This document shows, in pieces, positions 24,970 to 33,155 of a stretch of 64,000 nt of DNA (the stretch's first letter is position 1; each line of letters opens with the position of its first letter). The stretch comes from Rhodococcus sp. ARC_M6 (GTDB lineage: Bacteria > Actinomycetota > Actinomycetes > Mycobacteriales > Mycobacteriaceae): assembly GCF_022810305.1 (NCBI RefSeq), contig NZ_JALGQH010000023.1, positions 37,459 to 101,458 on the forward strand, written 5' to 3'. The notes beneath the pieces are model-generated. The model saw nothing but the letters and a program-made list of their open reading frames with translations, did no database searches and had not been told where the DNA came from. Made by a program: the position numbers and the translations under genes.

Positions 24970-25373
24970 GTCAATGACCTCCTTATCCCTTTCTGACGAC
25001 AACTTCCGGAAGGGCTTCCGTGTCGCATCGAGCGAAGACGACGCCCCAGCGACACGCGTCCGCGACGCACTCACAGGAGCAAGTCGCGGATGCCACTTGT
25101 TCGCCGATCAGCATCACGCCTAACCTTCTCGTGGCCTATAGGAAACGATGCTCAGCAGGGGTGAACGTAACCGCCAATAGCCGCCGTAGTGCCGAGACTT
25201 GAAAGTGTGCTGAGGCGTCAAGGGCACTATCGGATATTTCAATGTGCATCGTCCATCCGCCGTGGATTTAACGATAGCTGGACGAGAGGTCTACGAACAG
25301 GCAGGAGGGGTTTTCCGGCGACCGCTCCGGGTACCCCGAAACGAACGTTGAGATACCAGAGAGGAATAACGTC
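24970..25373. other. Divergent upstream region
   Basis: No gene seen. It lies between the minus-strand PDG-family gene and the plus-strand Rho_N gene and holds the SigF-like promoter at 25310-25333. Confidence 0.5.
25310..25333 (+). promoter_or_regulatory. SigF/SigB-type promoter of Rho_N copy 2
   Basis: GTTT, 15 bases, GGGTA, exact, ending 40 bp before ATG 25374. Confidence 0.72.
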
Positions 25374-25643
25374 ATGCCCCGCAAGGGATCCGATCCCCAT
25401 CTCAAAGACCAGGAACTATATGAGGATCTGCGAGAGAAGGGCGACTCCAAGGAGAAAGCAGCCCGCATCTCGAACGCCGCAGCCAGCCGCGGACGCAAGA
25501 ACGTCAGCAAGAAGGGCGGTCAGGCAGAGTCATACGAAGATCGCACGCTAGCTGACCTGAAGAAGCGCGCCAAGGAAATCGGCCTCACTGGCTACTCCTC
25601 GATGAAGAAGAGCGAGCTGATCGATTCGCTTCGAAATCACTGA
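25374..25643 (+). CDS. Small Rho_N/SAP-like domain protein, copy 2
   Basis: 89-residue paralogue of 14446-14715: [39 protein letters not shown], then [20 protein letters not shown] and [13 protein letters not shown], the Rho_N/SAP-like nucleic-acid-binding end. GAGAGGA precedes ATG 25374 and an exact SigF-like promoter lies just upstream. Very basic; presumably binds DNA or RNA. Confidence 0.88.
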   Translation: MPRKGSDPHLKDQELYEDLREKGDSKEKAARISNAAASRGRKNVSKKGGQAESYEDRTLADLKKRAKEIGLTGYSSMKKSELIDSLRNH

Positions 25644-25754
25644 CCAACTCGACCGATTCCTACGTCGACTCGGGCCGTACAGAGGAAATTCCGCAATCGC
25701 TCCGGTACTACCGCACCGCTCGGTGCAGTGGCACCCACCAGCGCTTCACCGTCA

Positions 25755-25778
25755 GTTTGACGCATAGTACGCCGGGTA
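25755..25778 (+). promoter_or_regulatory. SigF/SigB-type promoter of frameshifted CsbD gene
   Basis: GTTT, 15 bases, GGGTAA, exact, ending 51 bp before the presumed CsbD start at 25830. Confidence 0.72.
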
Positions 25779-25829
25779 AGCCGAGTTGTAGGCGAATCAG
25801 CCGAAGTTGAACAAAGGAAAGGAATGGCT

Positions 25830-26073
25830 ATGTCCGACAACAAATCAGGACCTGCAGAGGGTCTCAAAAGGCGTAGTAGAGGGAGCCAAGGGTAAGGCCA
25901 AGGAAGCAGTGGGGTCCGTCACCGGAAATGACAGCATGACCCGTGAGGGTCAGGCTCAGCAGGACAAAGCCGATGCCCAGCGTGAGGTTGCCAAGAAAGA
26001 TGCAGCCGCGGAGAAAGCTCGCGGCAAGGCCGGGGCCCAGGAAGCACGCCAGCGCGCCGAACAAGAAGACTGA
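25830..26073 (+). pseudogene. CsbD-like gene, single-base frameshift
   Basis: From ATG 25830 the frame reads MSDNKSGPAEGLK, matching the intact gene at 9494-9730, then leaves frame. In the next frame the expected KGVVEGAKGKAKEAVGSVTG and NDSMTREGQAQQDKADAQRE continue to the stop at 26073. The break lies in a run of four A (25866-25869) where the intact gene has three, so a one-base insertion, or a sequencing error in the homopolymer, explains it. Promoter and ribosome-binding site are intact. Confidence 0.82.
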
Positions 26074-26790
26074 CTGCCGCCACGGCACGAGCCGGAAGCT
26101 TACGAGTCGATAGGGCGCAGAACACTCCCCGGCTCATCACCGAGCCTGACGCACTCGCCGCTCGCGTCCAGGCACGGCGACACGAGCCATCTCGATTCCT
26201 CGTGATCCCTGACAATCTCCGCCGTTTAAGCGAGTTCTCCGTGACAAAAGCTCGTACAACCAGTCCCGATGCCGCGCGAACTCTGACGTAGCTCCCTCAG
26301 ATTCCCGCACACTGTCACCGTCGTCGACCAAAGGCTCGGCCTGAGCTTTCGATTGCGCGGACTCAGCCGGGCGAAAGCTCGACATCTCGAGAGGGTGACT
26401 CGGTTGCGCCAGTGCTTGGCCACGAGACGCAGCGATACGACGAGCGTGTCCATCCCATCCCGGATTTCAACCGACCGCGCCACTCGGCCGCGAGGAGCCT
26501 CCGAAGGCTGCTCGCCTGTGATCTCCTGTGGAGGCTGGTCTGGTCGACGCGTGCGATTCTGCTCGGTGGATCGGCGGGGTGCGGACGGTTGGGACTTACC
26601 TCGGACAGACGTCCGAGCCACTGGCTTCACAGTGACTTCGGATGACCGCGCACGTCCTGGGGATGCGGCACGGTCGGTGTGGTCCCGCCCATTCTCCCTC
26701 GTGCACACATACATCCAATCTACCCACCGGGAAATCTTCAAACCAGGGCGGAAGACTTCCCGTTTCACCTGAACGTCGTGGTCGTCCTTC
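26074..26790. other. No confident gene; contains an inverted repeat
   Basis: Long frames are open on both strands (for example minus 26226-26768) but none shows a domain or a start with a ribosome-binding site, and the two strands mirror each other as GC-rich shadows do. An inverted repeat at 26728-26762 has 12-bp arms with one mismatch and may be the terminator of the usfY remnant. Confidence 0.4.
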
Positions 26791-26970
26791 TCAATGACCT
26801 TCCTGATCGAAGAGCGCTTGACCTTCGAGTTCCTTGACGCGACGGTGGCCCCTCATAATGACGAGCACTCCAACTACGAAGGACACCACACATACGACCC
26901 CAGCGATCAACGCCCAGCCCCGAAATCCGTAACCTGCTGCTACCAAGGCCAATCCGAGCGCCACCAACCC
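26791..26970 (-). pseudogene. UsfY-family gene, 5' truncated
   Basis: Minus strand encodes LGLALVAAGYGFRGWALIAG, VVCVVSFVVGVLVIM, then HRRVKELEGQALFDQEGH and stop, the C-terminal 60 residues of UsfY, closest to the copy at 40804-41097. The N-terminal third with PTDHAHTNRSHVGE is gone. Confidence 0.83.
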
Positions 26971-26972
26971 AA

Positions 26973-27149
26973 GTCAGCCGAGTCGAGTCCGCGCCGATCG
27001 TCGACCACGCAGTACTCCACGCGGCGTGCTGGCGAGCTGCCCGCGACGGACTCTCCCGATGCGGGCTGGACGTGACCAGGAAGCGCGTCTGGTGCTCGCT
27101 CTCCACTTGGTCCGCCGGCTTCGGTGCTCGACCACAGCAACGGGGCTAT
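26973..27149. other. Rearranged sequence without recognised gene
   Basis: Sequence between the usfY and methyltransferase remnants. No frame with a start or domain seen. Confidence 0.4.
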
Positions 27150-27330
27150 CGTTCAACGCCGCACGCTTGTTCGAGGCCCGCGGACTACCTGCCGTGGGGC
27201 ATCGCACGGAAGAAATCGTTGTCCTTCGCGCGGTCCGATCACATGTCGAGGCCAACCCTTTAACAGCGGGCACTGCGCAATAAAGATTGCCGGAATCCGT
27301 CCATCAGCCACCGCTATCCGAATCTCAACT
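27150..27330 (+). pseudogene. Methyltransferase 3' end plus start of its partner gene
   Basis: Plus strand reads LFEARGLPAVGHRTEEIVVL then RAVRSHVEANPLTAGTAQ and stop, nearly identical at DNA level to the end of the methyltransferase at 3985-4674, including a run of about 50 identical bases. The partner gene's opening follows (KIAGIRPSAT), but the ATGA overlap has become ATAA, so its start codon is lost. A recent partial copy of the 4-kb pair. Confidence 0.85.
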
Positions 27331-27543
27331 AAGAACCCACGGTCGAATGCTCGAACAAGCTGTAACCGCAGGGCCCCGCGAGCGTCTCTGCGGCTTCAGC
27401 CCTGATCACCCGATACCGCCGGAATCGGGCAACACACGACTGGGATAGGATCAATTTCAGTTCTTCGTCAAGCTGCGGCGATGGGCTGCCTTCACCCCGG
27501 CCATGCGATGTTGCATCGGCCACGTCGAACAGATAGGCAGGCC

Positions 27544-27954
27544 ATGCCCCTTACGGTGAAATATTCCGAAACATACAACGATGCGCTGATTGCGTTGGCA
27601 GCAGCTACCCATCGCCCCGCCAGCGTTGTCAATGTGGCCGGCGACTACGCGATCCGTGTCGATCTGGAATACAACCGCTACGTCGTCGCCACTAATACAC
27701 GCCTCGGCTTGACTGACGAACCCGAAACCAGCGACTCCTGGAGGGTTCGTTTCATTCAGGGCAATATCGCCGGTGAATCGGATCAACTCCTCGCCGAAGC
27801 AAGCCACCAATGGCTCATCGACGCTTTCGATTCCGCGCTCGAATCCCTTGAAGCCGACGGAAACAAGATCGTTGCCGACGCAAACTTCGGGGACATCAGC
27901 CGTTCCGAAACGTCGACATCAGCTGATGTCCACGGCCTCGGAGATCAAGCCTGA
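27544..27954 (+). CDS. Hypothetical protein
   Basis: 136 residues from ATG 27544 (MPLTVKYSETYNDALIALAA). Mixed alpha/beta composition, soluble; contains AGDYAIRVDLEYNRYVVATN and ASHQWLIDAFDSALESLEAD. GGCAGG stands close before the ATG, an imperfect site. No domain recognised. Converges on and overlaps the MerR gene by 10 bp at the 3' ends. Confidence 0.6.
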   Translation: MPLTVKYSETYNDALIALAAATHRPASVVNVAGDYAIRVDLEYNRYVVATNTRLGLTDEPETSDSWRVRFIQGNIAGESDQLLAEASHQWLIDAFDSALESLEADGNKIVADANFGDISRSETSTSADVHGLGDQA

Positions 27955-28256
27955 CCGTCAGCCGATTCGCTCAACTGAGCGATCCGCGCCGCAAGAATTG
28001 AATTCTCAGCTTCCAGCGAGAGAATCAACCGGATTCCGACCAAATTCACGCCGTCATCGATCAACGCCGTGATGCGAGTCAGCATGTCCAGATCCGATTC
28101 GCTGTACCGACGGGTTCCGCCGTCAGTGCGAGTGGGGGTCAACAACCCTCGCCGCTCATAGAGTCTCAATGTCTGCGGTCCAACTCCGGAGAGTTCCGAC
28201 ATCACCGAGATCCCGTATACGCCGCGCAGCGAACGTGACTGAGACTCCAATGTCAC
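27945..28256 (-). CDS. MerR/HspR-like regulator, copy 2
   Basis: 103-residue compact MerR protein: GVYGISVMSELSGVGPQTLR, LYERRGLLTPTRTDGGTRRY, SESDLDMLTRITALIDDGVN and a short coiled end LSESADGQA. This is HspR-like, but no dnaK operon is near. Start GTG 28256 (VTLESQS) matches copy 1; the longer frame from 28340 would include the palindrome at 28314-28335, which instead sits 58 bp upstream of the chosen start. Probable autoregulator and local regulator (inference). Confidence 0.87.
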   Translation of the reverse strand: MTLESQSRSLRGVYGISVMSELSGVGPQTLRLYERRGLLTPTRTDGGTRRYSESDLDMLTRITALIDDGVNLVGIRLILSLEAENSILAARIAQLSESADGQA

Positions 28257-28313
28257 TGCAAACCTCCCAGGCGTAATCGGCGACCACACGACCTTAGCAT
28301 CCAGGCGCATCGA

Positions 28314-28335
28314 ATCTAACTTCCGAGACATAGGT
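28314..28335 (-). promoter_or_regulatory. 22-bp palindrome upstream of MerR copy 2
   Basis: Minus-strand ACCTAT-N10-TTAGAT, two mismatches from the consensus ATCTAT-N10-ATAGAT, 58 bp from the GTG. Same distance as in MerR copy 1 (57 bp). Confidence 0.55.
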
Positions 28336-28466
28336 TTCATGTAGGTGGACGACGTCCATCGGATTTCGATTTTTCAAATAGTTGGCATAATGGCTGATCA
28401 AGGCCACAAATGCGGCGTTCAGGCAATCCTCGAACGTCAATTTTCACACTTTCCGTGTTGCCAATT

Positions 28467-28488
28467 ATCTTCATCGGCTGGTATAGAT
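28467..28488 (+). promoter_or_regulatory. 22-bp palindrome and promoter before small ORF-dps
   Basis: ATCTTC-N10-ATAGAT. It overlaps a candidate promoter with TTGCCA (28459-28464) and TATAGA (28482-28487 region), an about 18-bp spacer. Flanking bases are closely shared with the site at 31855-31876. Confidence 0.6.
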
Positions 28489-28622
28489 TTTAGGGCGCCT
28501 TGAACGACATATACCTACGGAAGCAAACACACATTCGGGTGCTTCGAGTCTGCAGGGCACGACGCCAAGGGGACCGGTACACCCGATTCCCTCTGCACAC
28601 ACCCCTCCACCACGGGAGCAAG

Positions 28623-28766
28623 ATGACGACGATCGACATCCCGCCCGCTCAGAGCGGCGAGATCAGCACCGCAAGCTCCACCTTGGCGACGGCTGAACTC
28701 AAGCTCCGAATCGCGCTGATGTTCGGGGATCCCATATCGGAGGAATTGGCAGACCGCGTCGCCTGA
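28623..28766 (+). CDS. Small STL/FGDPI-family protein, copy 1
   Basis: 47 residues: MTTIDIPPAQSGEISTASST, LATAELKLRIALMFGDPISE, ELADRVA. The motif STL-x-TAELKL-x-IAL-x-FGDPI is shared with the ORF at 31941-32087, and the leader with its palindrome is shared too, which argues for a real gene. GGGAG stands 6 bp upstream of the ATG. It precedes dps by 85 bp on the same strand. No known family recognised. Confidence 0.7.
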   Translation: MTTIDIPPAQSGEISTASSTLATAELKLRIALMFGDPISEELADRVA

Positions 28767-28851
28767 ATCGACAGGCACGATCTTTAGTGACACCGCAACT
28801 ACCGCACTTGACCGGTGCAGACAGTTCGCGATTGCAACGAGAGGAAGACAC

Positions 28852-29397
28852 ATGTCAAATTTCACGGTTCCGGGACTGAGCACTGAAGACGGCACGAGTG
28901 TCGCCGCAGTTCTTCAGGAACGACTCAGCGCTTACAACGATCTACATCTGACTCTCAAACACATTCACTGGAATGTCGTGGGCCCGAACTTCATCGGCGT
29001 ACATGAAATGATCGATCCTCAAGTTGAATTGGTCCGCGGATTCGCGGACGACGTCGCCGAACGAATCGCTGCACTGGGAAACTCCCCCAAGGGCACCGCC
29101 GGCGCCATCGCCGCCGACCGCACCTGGGACGACTACTCAGTCGGCCGTGACGACGCAACCGCACACCTCGCCGCACTGGACCTCGTGTACACCGGCGTCA
29201 TCACCGACTGCCGCGCAGCGATCGAATCCGTCGGAAAGATCGATCCGATCACCGAAGACATGTTGATCGGCCAGAGCGCTCAGCTGGAAAAATTCCAATG
29301 GTTCGTCCGAGCGCACCTCGAGAACTCTGGCGGAAGACTTGTGCACGAAGGAAGCTCGACGGAGCTCGGCGCAGCCGACAAGGCTCGCCAAAACTAA
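28852..29397 (+). CDS. dps: Dps-family ferritin-like DNA-protection protein
   Basis: 181-residue Dps: forms dodecamers that oxidise Fe(II) with H2O2 and shield DNA. Ferroxidase residues lie in LTLKHIHWNVVGPNFIGVHE (His and Asp/Glu ligands) and MIDPQVELVRGFADDVAERI; the C-terminal helix is LIGQSAQLEKFQWFVRAHLE. GAGAGGAAG precedes ATG 28852. Downstream of a small ORF and a MerR-type palindrome, so it may be controlled by the local MerR regulator. Works alongside the two catalases in peroxide defence. Confidence 0.95.
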   Translation: MSNFTVPGLSTEDGTSVAAVLQERLSAYNDLHLTLKHIHWNVVGPNFIGVHEMIDPQVELVRGFADDVAERIAALGNSPKGTAGAIAADRTWDDYSVGRDDATAHLAALDLVYTGVITDCRAAIESVGKIDPITEDMLIGQSAQLEKFQWFVRAHLENSGGRLVHEGSSTELGAADKARQN

Positions 29398-29481
29398 GCC
29401 CACCACTGCTCGCGGGTTCGACTGGCCGAATACCACCGACCGAACCCGTCCACCGCCGATACGTGAGGAGGACCCCCAACC

Positions 29482-29586
29482 ATGCCGCAACGCGAACATC
29501 GCATCTTCCAACTACAGCAACGGTTGCTGTTGGGTTCGATTGTGGTGGGAACATTGCTCGGCGCCTCAGCGATCGCGTCCCTCTGA
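29482..29586 (+). CDS. Single-span membrane micropeptide
   Basis: 34 residues: MPQREHRIFQLQQRLLLGSI then VVGTLLGASAIASL. Amphipathic basic start and one membrane helix. GAGGAGG sits 10 bp before the ATG. Between dps and the DUF4235 gene on the same strand. Too short for homology by eye. Confidence 0.55.
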   Translation: MPQREHRIFQLQQRLLLGSIVVGTLLGASAIASL

Positions 29587-29804
29587 CGAGACGCCACCCG
29601 CATCCAGACAAACACGCGTGTGATGAACTCGAGTAGGTAGTACAGCGCTTCAAGAGCTCGTGTTGAGTCGGTCGGTTCCTCGGGAACGCTTGGTGTCCCC
29701 CCAGTGTGCAATGCCTGGAGATATACGAAAGTTATTCATATCCAGATTGTTTGACGCAGGTATTCGGAAAACAGCCGTACTCAAAAGACAGAGGAATTCA
29801 CGCA

Positions 29805-30074
29805 ATGAGTGCAATGTCCAAAGCAATGTACAGACCACTTTCACTTGCAACGAGTGTTATTGGTGGGATCGCCGCCGGGGCGGTGTTCCAGCAGGTCTGG
29901 AAGCGCATCGGACACAACGAAAAGGCCCCTGATCCACAAGACCTCAGCAGGTCGAGCAAAGACGTGCTGATTGCGGCAGCGCTGCAGGGAGCAATTTTTG
30001 CAGTAGTGAAAGCAGCAGTGGACCGAGCCGGCGCCAAGAGCTACCGGGCACTCGCTCACGAGAATCCGATGTGA
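29805..30074 (+). CDS. DUF4235 family membrane protein
   Basis: 89 residues. Pattern of DUF4235: MYRPLSLATSVIGGIAAGAV then FQQVWKRIGHNEKAPDPQDL (the conserved KRxxxxxxAPDP block), SRSSKDVLIAAALQGAIFAV, KAAVDRAGAKSYRAL. Two membrane helices flank a short loop. ATG 29805 with GAGGAA 7 bp upstream. Often found among actinobacterial stress genes; function unknown. Confidence 0.87.
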   Translation: MSAMSKAMYRPLSLATSVIGGIAAGAVFQQVWKRIGHNEKAPDPQDLSRSSKDVLIAAALQGAIFAVVKAAVDRAGAKSYRALAHENPM

Positions 30075-30167
30075 GGTTCAGCCATCAGCGTGGCCGACAA
30101 ATCGTACGTCGCAGGTAACGCACAGAACAAAGCTGATCAACACTTACCCGAAAGGATCACGATCACC

Positions 30168-30365
30168 ATGGCTGATTTCCTCGACAAGGCAAAGCACAGG
30201 GCCGAAGAACTCATCGGTGAAGCAAAAGAAAAGATCGGCCACAGGACGGACAACGACGACCTCGCCGCCGAAGGCACCAAGGATCAGATTTCAGGCAAGA
30301 CCAAACAGCTTGGCGACGACATCTCCGATGCTGCAAGCGATCTCAAGAACAAGCTCACCAACTGA
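30168..30365 (+). CDS. CsbD family stress protein
   Basis: 65 residues: MADFLDKAKHRAEELIGEAK, EKIGHRTDNDDLAAEGTKDQ, then a lysine/aspartate-rich helix. Classic CsbD layout. AAAGGA precedes the ATG. Its first 30 residues are echoed in the ORF at 33035-33343, where a different C-terminus follows. Confidence 0.87.
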   Translation: MADFLDKAKHRAEELIGEAKEKIGHRTDNDDLAAEGTKDQISGKTKQLGDDISDAASDLKNKLTN

Positions 30366-30472
30366 GCCGCACCTCAACCACTTGCCGAGTCCGGTGAACC
30401 GATAGATCGGTCCCGGTTTACACAATCCGTAGATCAAGAAACTTCCGGCACAACGAAAGACGAGGATTCACC

Positions 30473-30628
30473 ATGATTGTCCTGGGCATCATATTGGCAT
30501 TGGTCGGCTACTTCACCGCGATCAGCATTCTGACCACGATCGGCATCATCTTGGTGGTCGTGGGCGCAGTGTTGACACTCCTCGGCACCACTGGCCGCGC
30601 GGTGGGCGGCCGCAAAGTCTGGTATTGA
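30473..30628 (+). CDS. DUF6131-like small membrane protein, copy 2
   Basis: 51 residues: MIVLGIILALVGYFTAISIL, TTIGIILVVVGAVLTLLGTT, GRAVGGRKVWY. Same two-helix layout and GRAVGGR ending as 10171-10326, same length. GAGGA lies 8 bp before the ATG. Last gene of the dps-to-DUF6131 run, followed by a hairpin. Confidence 0.86.
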   Translation: MIVLGIILALVGYFTAISILTTIGIILVVVGAVLTLLGTTGRAVGGRKVWY

Positions 30629-30648
30629 ACCACCACATAAATGCTGCC

Positions 30649-30692
30649 CTGGTGGGGCGCTCTGATCGCATTCGGTCGGAGCGCCCCACCAG
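30649..30692 (+). terminator. Hairpin after DUF6131 copy 2
   Basis: Perfect 14-bp arms (CTGGTGGGGCGCTC and its complement) around a 16-base loop, 20 bp after the stop. There is no T-run, as is common in actinobacteria. Confidence 0.65.
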
Positions 30693-30869
30693 CACGAACC
30701 CAACAAGTTAGTCTGCGCAGGCGTCTTTCGAGATGCCTGCGCTTAACGCTGCGCCAAACGAGACACCACTCACCCCCGGCAAAGCCGCGCTGCGGTAGCC
30801 CGCGAACAGCGAGAACGTAGAATTCGAACCGTTCGATGCACGTTTGGATGAACGGAAGACCTGAGGTGT

Positions 30870-31586
30870 ATGGCGATGGCTGGGCTCGATAACACACTGA
30901 AAGAACCCGCAGCGGTGTTCGCGGCGTTGGCACAGATTCTCTACTCCGCAGAGGATAGCGCCGAGGTGTACAACGCAATTTGTTCGGCCGCTGTCGAGTT
31001 GATTCCTGGTTGTGATCATGCCAGCTTGATGCTGCGCCGGGGAAAGACCAACGTTACTGTCGCTGCAAGTGACGAGATTGCCGCTTACGCAGACGAACTG
31101 GAACGCGCCACGCAAGAAGGTCCATGCATCGACGCTCTCGAAACGGCCCTCCCACAACTCGAATCCGATCTCAGGACTCCGAATCAGTGGCCCGAATTCG
31201 CGCAGAAAGCTGTGTCGGAGACACCGATCCGCGGGTCGATGGGTTTCCGACTGATGGTCGACCGTCGCAAGTTTGGCGCCCTCAACCTCTTCTCCGATAC
31301 ACCCGGTGCCTTCTCGAAAGGCGTAGCCGACCAGGCGGTCGTTTTGACTTCTTTCGCGTCTGTCGCGGTCACAGCACTTTCGCGAGGTGAGGATTCGGAT
31401 TCGCTGCGGCGAGGTCTGGCGAGTAACCGTGAGATCGGCCAGGCTGTCGGCCTGTTGATGGCATTGCATCGAGTATCCGAGGACAAGGCCGTCGACACCC
31501 TGATACGAACTTCTCAGGAGATGAACGTCAAGGTCGCAGACCTTGCTCGCAAAGTCATCGTCGACCATCGTTCTACTCTCGATTAA
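30870..31586 (+). CDS. GAF-ANTAR domain RNA-binding regulator
   Basis: 238-residue antiterminator-type regulator. GAF sensor at about 25-165 (AVELIPGCDHASLMLRRGKT, GSMGFRLMVDRRKFGALNLF), then ANTAR RNA-binding helices at about 175-232 (LASNREIGQAVGLLMALHRV, SEDKAVDTLIRTSQEMNVKV). ANTAR proteins bind paired hexaloop RNA hairpins to prevent termination. In mycobacteria and rhodococci such GAF-ANTAR proteins are common stress regulators. Monocistronic with a terminator 100 bp downstream. Ligand of the GAF domain is unknown. Confidence 0.92.
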   Translation: MAMAGLDNTLKEPAAVFAALAQILYSAEDSAEVYNAICSAAVELIPGCDHASLMLRRGKTNVTVAASDEIAAYADELERATQEGPCIDALETALPQLESDLRTPNQWPEFAQKAVSETPIRGSMGFRLMVDRRKFGALNLFSDTPGAFSKGVADQAVVLTSFASVAVTALSRGEDSDSLRRGLASNREIGQAVGLLMALHRVSEDKAVDTLIRTSQEMNVKVADLARKVIVDHRSTLD

Positions 31587-31684
31587 ACGGGCAACTGGGT
31601 TCGGAATGACGTTGTATTGCAATGTGATTGGGGTATGACGGACCGTAGGCCCGCCCCACCGAACATTCACACCTTGGATTCCAG

Positions 31685-31733
31685 CCGTCGTCGCAACCGC
31701 CAGTATGAGAGGTTGCGACGACGGTATCGTTTT
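31685..31733 (+). terminator. Rho-independent terminator after GAF-ANTAR gene
   Basis: Perfect 14-bp arms (CCGTCGTCGCAACC) around a 12-base loop, followed by TATCGTTTT. Confidence 0.85.
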
Positions 31734-31854
31734 CGGACCACTGTGGATTTGCACCCCCTAGCTGGGATGAGTGCCCTCTCAACCAGCCTCAGGCTGTGCA
31801 CCCATCATTCGACGGTCCCACTGCGCCAGTTCTCTCACCCCCATGTTGCTAATT

Positions 31855-31876
31855 ATCTATGTCACCTGATATAGAT
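31855..31876 (+). promoter_or_regulatory. 22-bp perfect palindrome before STL-family copy 2
   Basis: ATCTAT-N10-ATAGAT with perfectly complementary arms. It overlaps a promoter-like pair, TTGCTA and TATAGA, with an 18-bp spacer. Ends 64 bp before ATG 31941. Confidence 0.65.
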
Positions 31877-31940
31877 TTACGGCACGTAAAATCGCACAGT
31901 AGATGGAAAAGACCGGCGCACCCCTATCGTTGGAGCAAGC

Positions 31941-32087
31941 ATGTTGACGTTGATTGACGCTCAGTCCACGCAGAGCCACAGGGCCCACTTCCGCAGCTCC
32001 ACATTGGGCACGGCCGAGCTGAAGCTACCGATCGCACTCGTCTTCGGCGACCCCATCGCCGTGGAGATGACCACCAGAACCAACTGA
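31941..32087 (+). CDS. Small STL/FGDPI-family protein, copy 2
   Basis: 48 residues: MLTLIDAQSTQSHRAHFRSS, TLGTAELKLPIALVFGDPIA, VEMTTRTN. Shares STL-x-TAELKL-x-IAL-x-FGDPI and the upstream palindrome with 28623-28766. TGGAG lies 6 bp before the ATG. Function unknown; no domain recognised. Confidence 0.7.
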   Translation: MLTLIDAQSTQSHRAHFRSSTLGTAELKLPIALVFGDPIAVEMTTRTN

Positions 32088-32107
32088 ATCAACAGGGGCG
32101 AACTCCA

Positions 32108-32389
32108 GTGACAATGTGGCAGCCGTGCGCACGGGCCATAATCACATCACTCCGCTCGGTTTCACATCCGCTCACCACGAAGAACGCAATCGATCATCCA
32201 GCCAAGGTCACTGCGGAAGCCGGCCGCTGCCAACACACAGCAGATGTCGTCTTGGTGATCGTTACTGCGATCATCCTGGGCGTCACGGTCAGTGCCTTAC
32301 TGGTCAATGTTGTCGCCGGCGTGATAATCGGCGCCGGAACGGCAACGGTGTTCCGGTTCATGCTGCGGACGATCAACCCTCGAAGATGA
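32108..32389 (+). CDS. Small membrane protein, hypothetical
   Basis: 93 residues from GTG 32108, 20 bp after the STL-family ORF. The second half has two hydrophobic helices (TADVVLVIVTAIILGVTVSA and VNVVAGVIIGAGTATVFRFM) and a basic end. The first 35 residues look less coding, and a start further inside is possible. No family recognised. Confidence 0.5.
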   Translation: MTMWQPCARAIITSLRSVSHPLTTKNAIDHPAKVTAEAGRCQHTADVVLVIVTAIILGVTVSALLVNVVAGVIIGAGTATVFRFMLRTINPRR

Positions 32390-32418
32390 CTGATGGGGCC
32401 CTCACCTCTTCGCTTAAA

Positions 32419-32440
32419 ATCTTCCTTCAACGGCATAGAT
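32419..32440 (+). promoter_or_regulatory. 22-bp palindrome upstream of 32.5-kb small genes
   Basis: ATCTTC-N10-ATAGAT, the same variant as at 28467-28488, ending 63 bp before ATG 32504. Confidence 0.55.
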
Positions 32441-32503
32441 AAGCTATATTCGTTTCGGCTTACTTTCTCCTCAGATTGCTGGACTCAAGTAATCGCAGGA
32501 GGC

Positions 32504-32587
32504 ATGATGACCGGTCAGCGAGCAACACGCCGGACAGCGCCCAACGGCTCACACCACGATCTGGAGCCAGCCTTCACCGACGAATGA
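32504..32587 (+). CDS. Micropeptide ORF
   Basis: 27 residues, MMTGQRATRRTAPNGSHHDL then EPAFTDE. GCAGGAGG directly before tandem ATGs is a strong ribosome-binding site and a palindrome-type promoter lies upstream. No homology seen; could be a leader ORF for the next gene. Confidence 0.4.
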   Translation: MMTGQRATRRTAPNGSHHDLEPAFTDE

Positions 32588-32597
32588 GGGACTTTTC

Positions 32598-33155
32598 ATG
32601 AGCAATTGGGTTTCCCTGCCATGGGACGTAGTGCGATTGCAAGACAAGATGATGCGGTTTCCGCTGACAGTCCTCCGCCGCCTCGTCGTACACGCGTTCG
32701 ACACTGACGCGCCATGTCGAATCACCTACCAAGAGATGGTCGACTCGGTGGACCGGAAAGACGGAACGATTCTCGGTGACCACACCATGGTCCTCCGGGC
32801 ACAGACCGAGCTATTACCGCACGCCAAAGAACTGCCGTCGTCGCCGGCATGCGTCCTGGCACCCCCGAAACCTGATTCGGAACCCCACCTACCAACCGAA
32901 TCTCCCGTCAACGTGCGGCTGAGGAAACACCACATGGTGTATCGACCCCAGAGTCTGCCGGATCGATCGTCGGACGATCCGGGGACGGAAAACCAAGAAG
33001 GGCCACGTCACCCAACCGAGAGGATCAGATCACCATGGCCGAAGAACTCATCGGCGCAGCACGAGGGGAAATCGGATACACACCCGACAACGACGGCGTC
33101 ATCACGGAACTGGTCTCGGACAACGGCATTGTCGTCGGTACCCGAGTCCAGGTGA
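32598..33155 (+). CDS. Hypothetical protein, doubtful 3' half
   Basis: 185-codon frame from ATG 32598 (MSNWVSLPWDVVRLQDKMMR) with GAGGGA upstream. The first 70 residues have ordinary coding composition, ending near RKDGTILGDHTMVLRAQTEL. The remainder is Pro/Ser/Arg-rich and overlaps the next gene by 121 bp in another frame, so the original protein may have been shorter and lost its stop. No domain recognised. Confidence 0.42.
   Translation: MSNWVSLPWDVVRLQDKMMRFPLTVLRRLVVHAFDTDAPCRITYQEMVDSVDRKDGTILGDHTMVLRAQTELLPHAKELPSSPACVLAPPKPDSEPHLPTESPVNVRLRKHHMVYRPQSLPDRSSDDPGTENQEGPRHPTERIRSPWPKNSSAQHEGKSDTHPTTTASSRNWSRTTALSSVPESR

Noticed and set aside
26226..26768. 180-codon minus-strand frame
   Set aside because: No start signals or domain, and the opposite strand is equally open; kept only as unassigned sequence.
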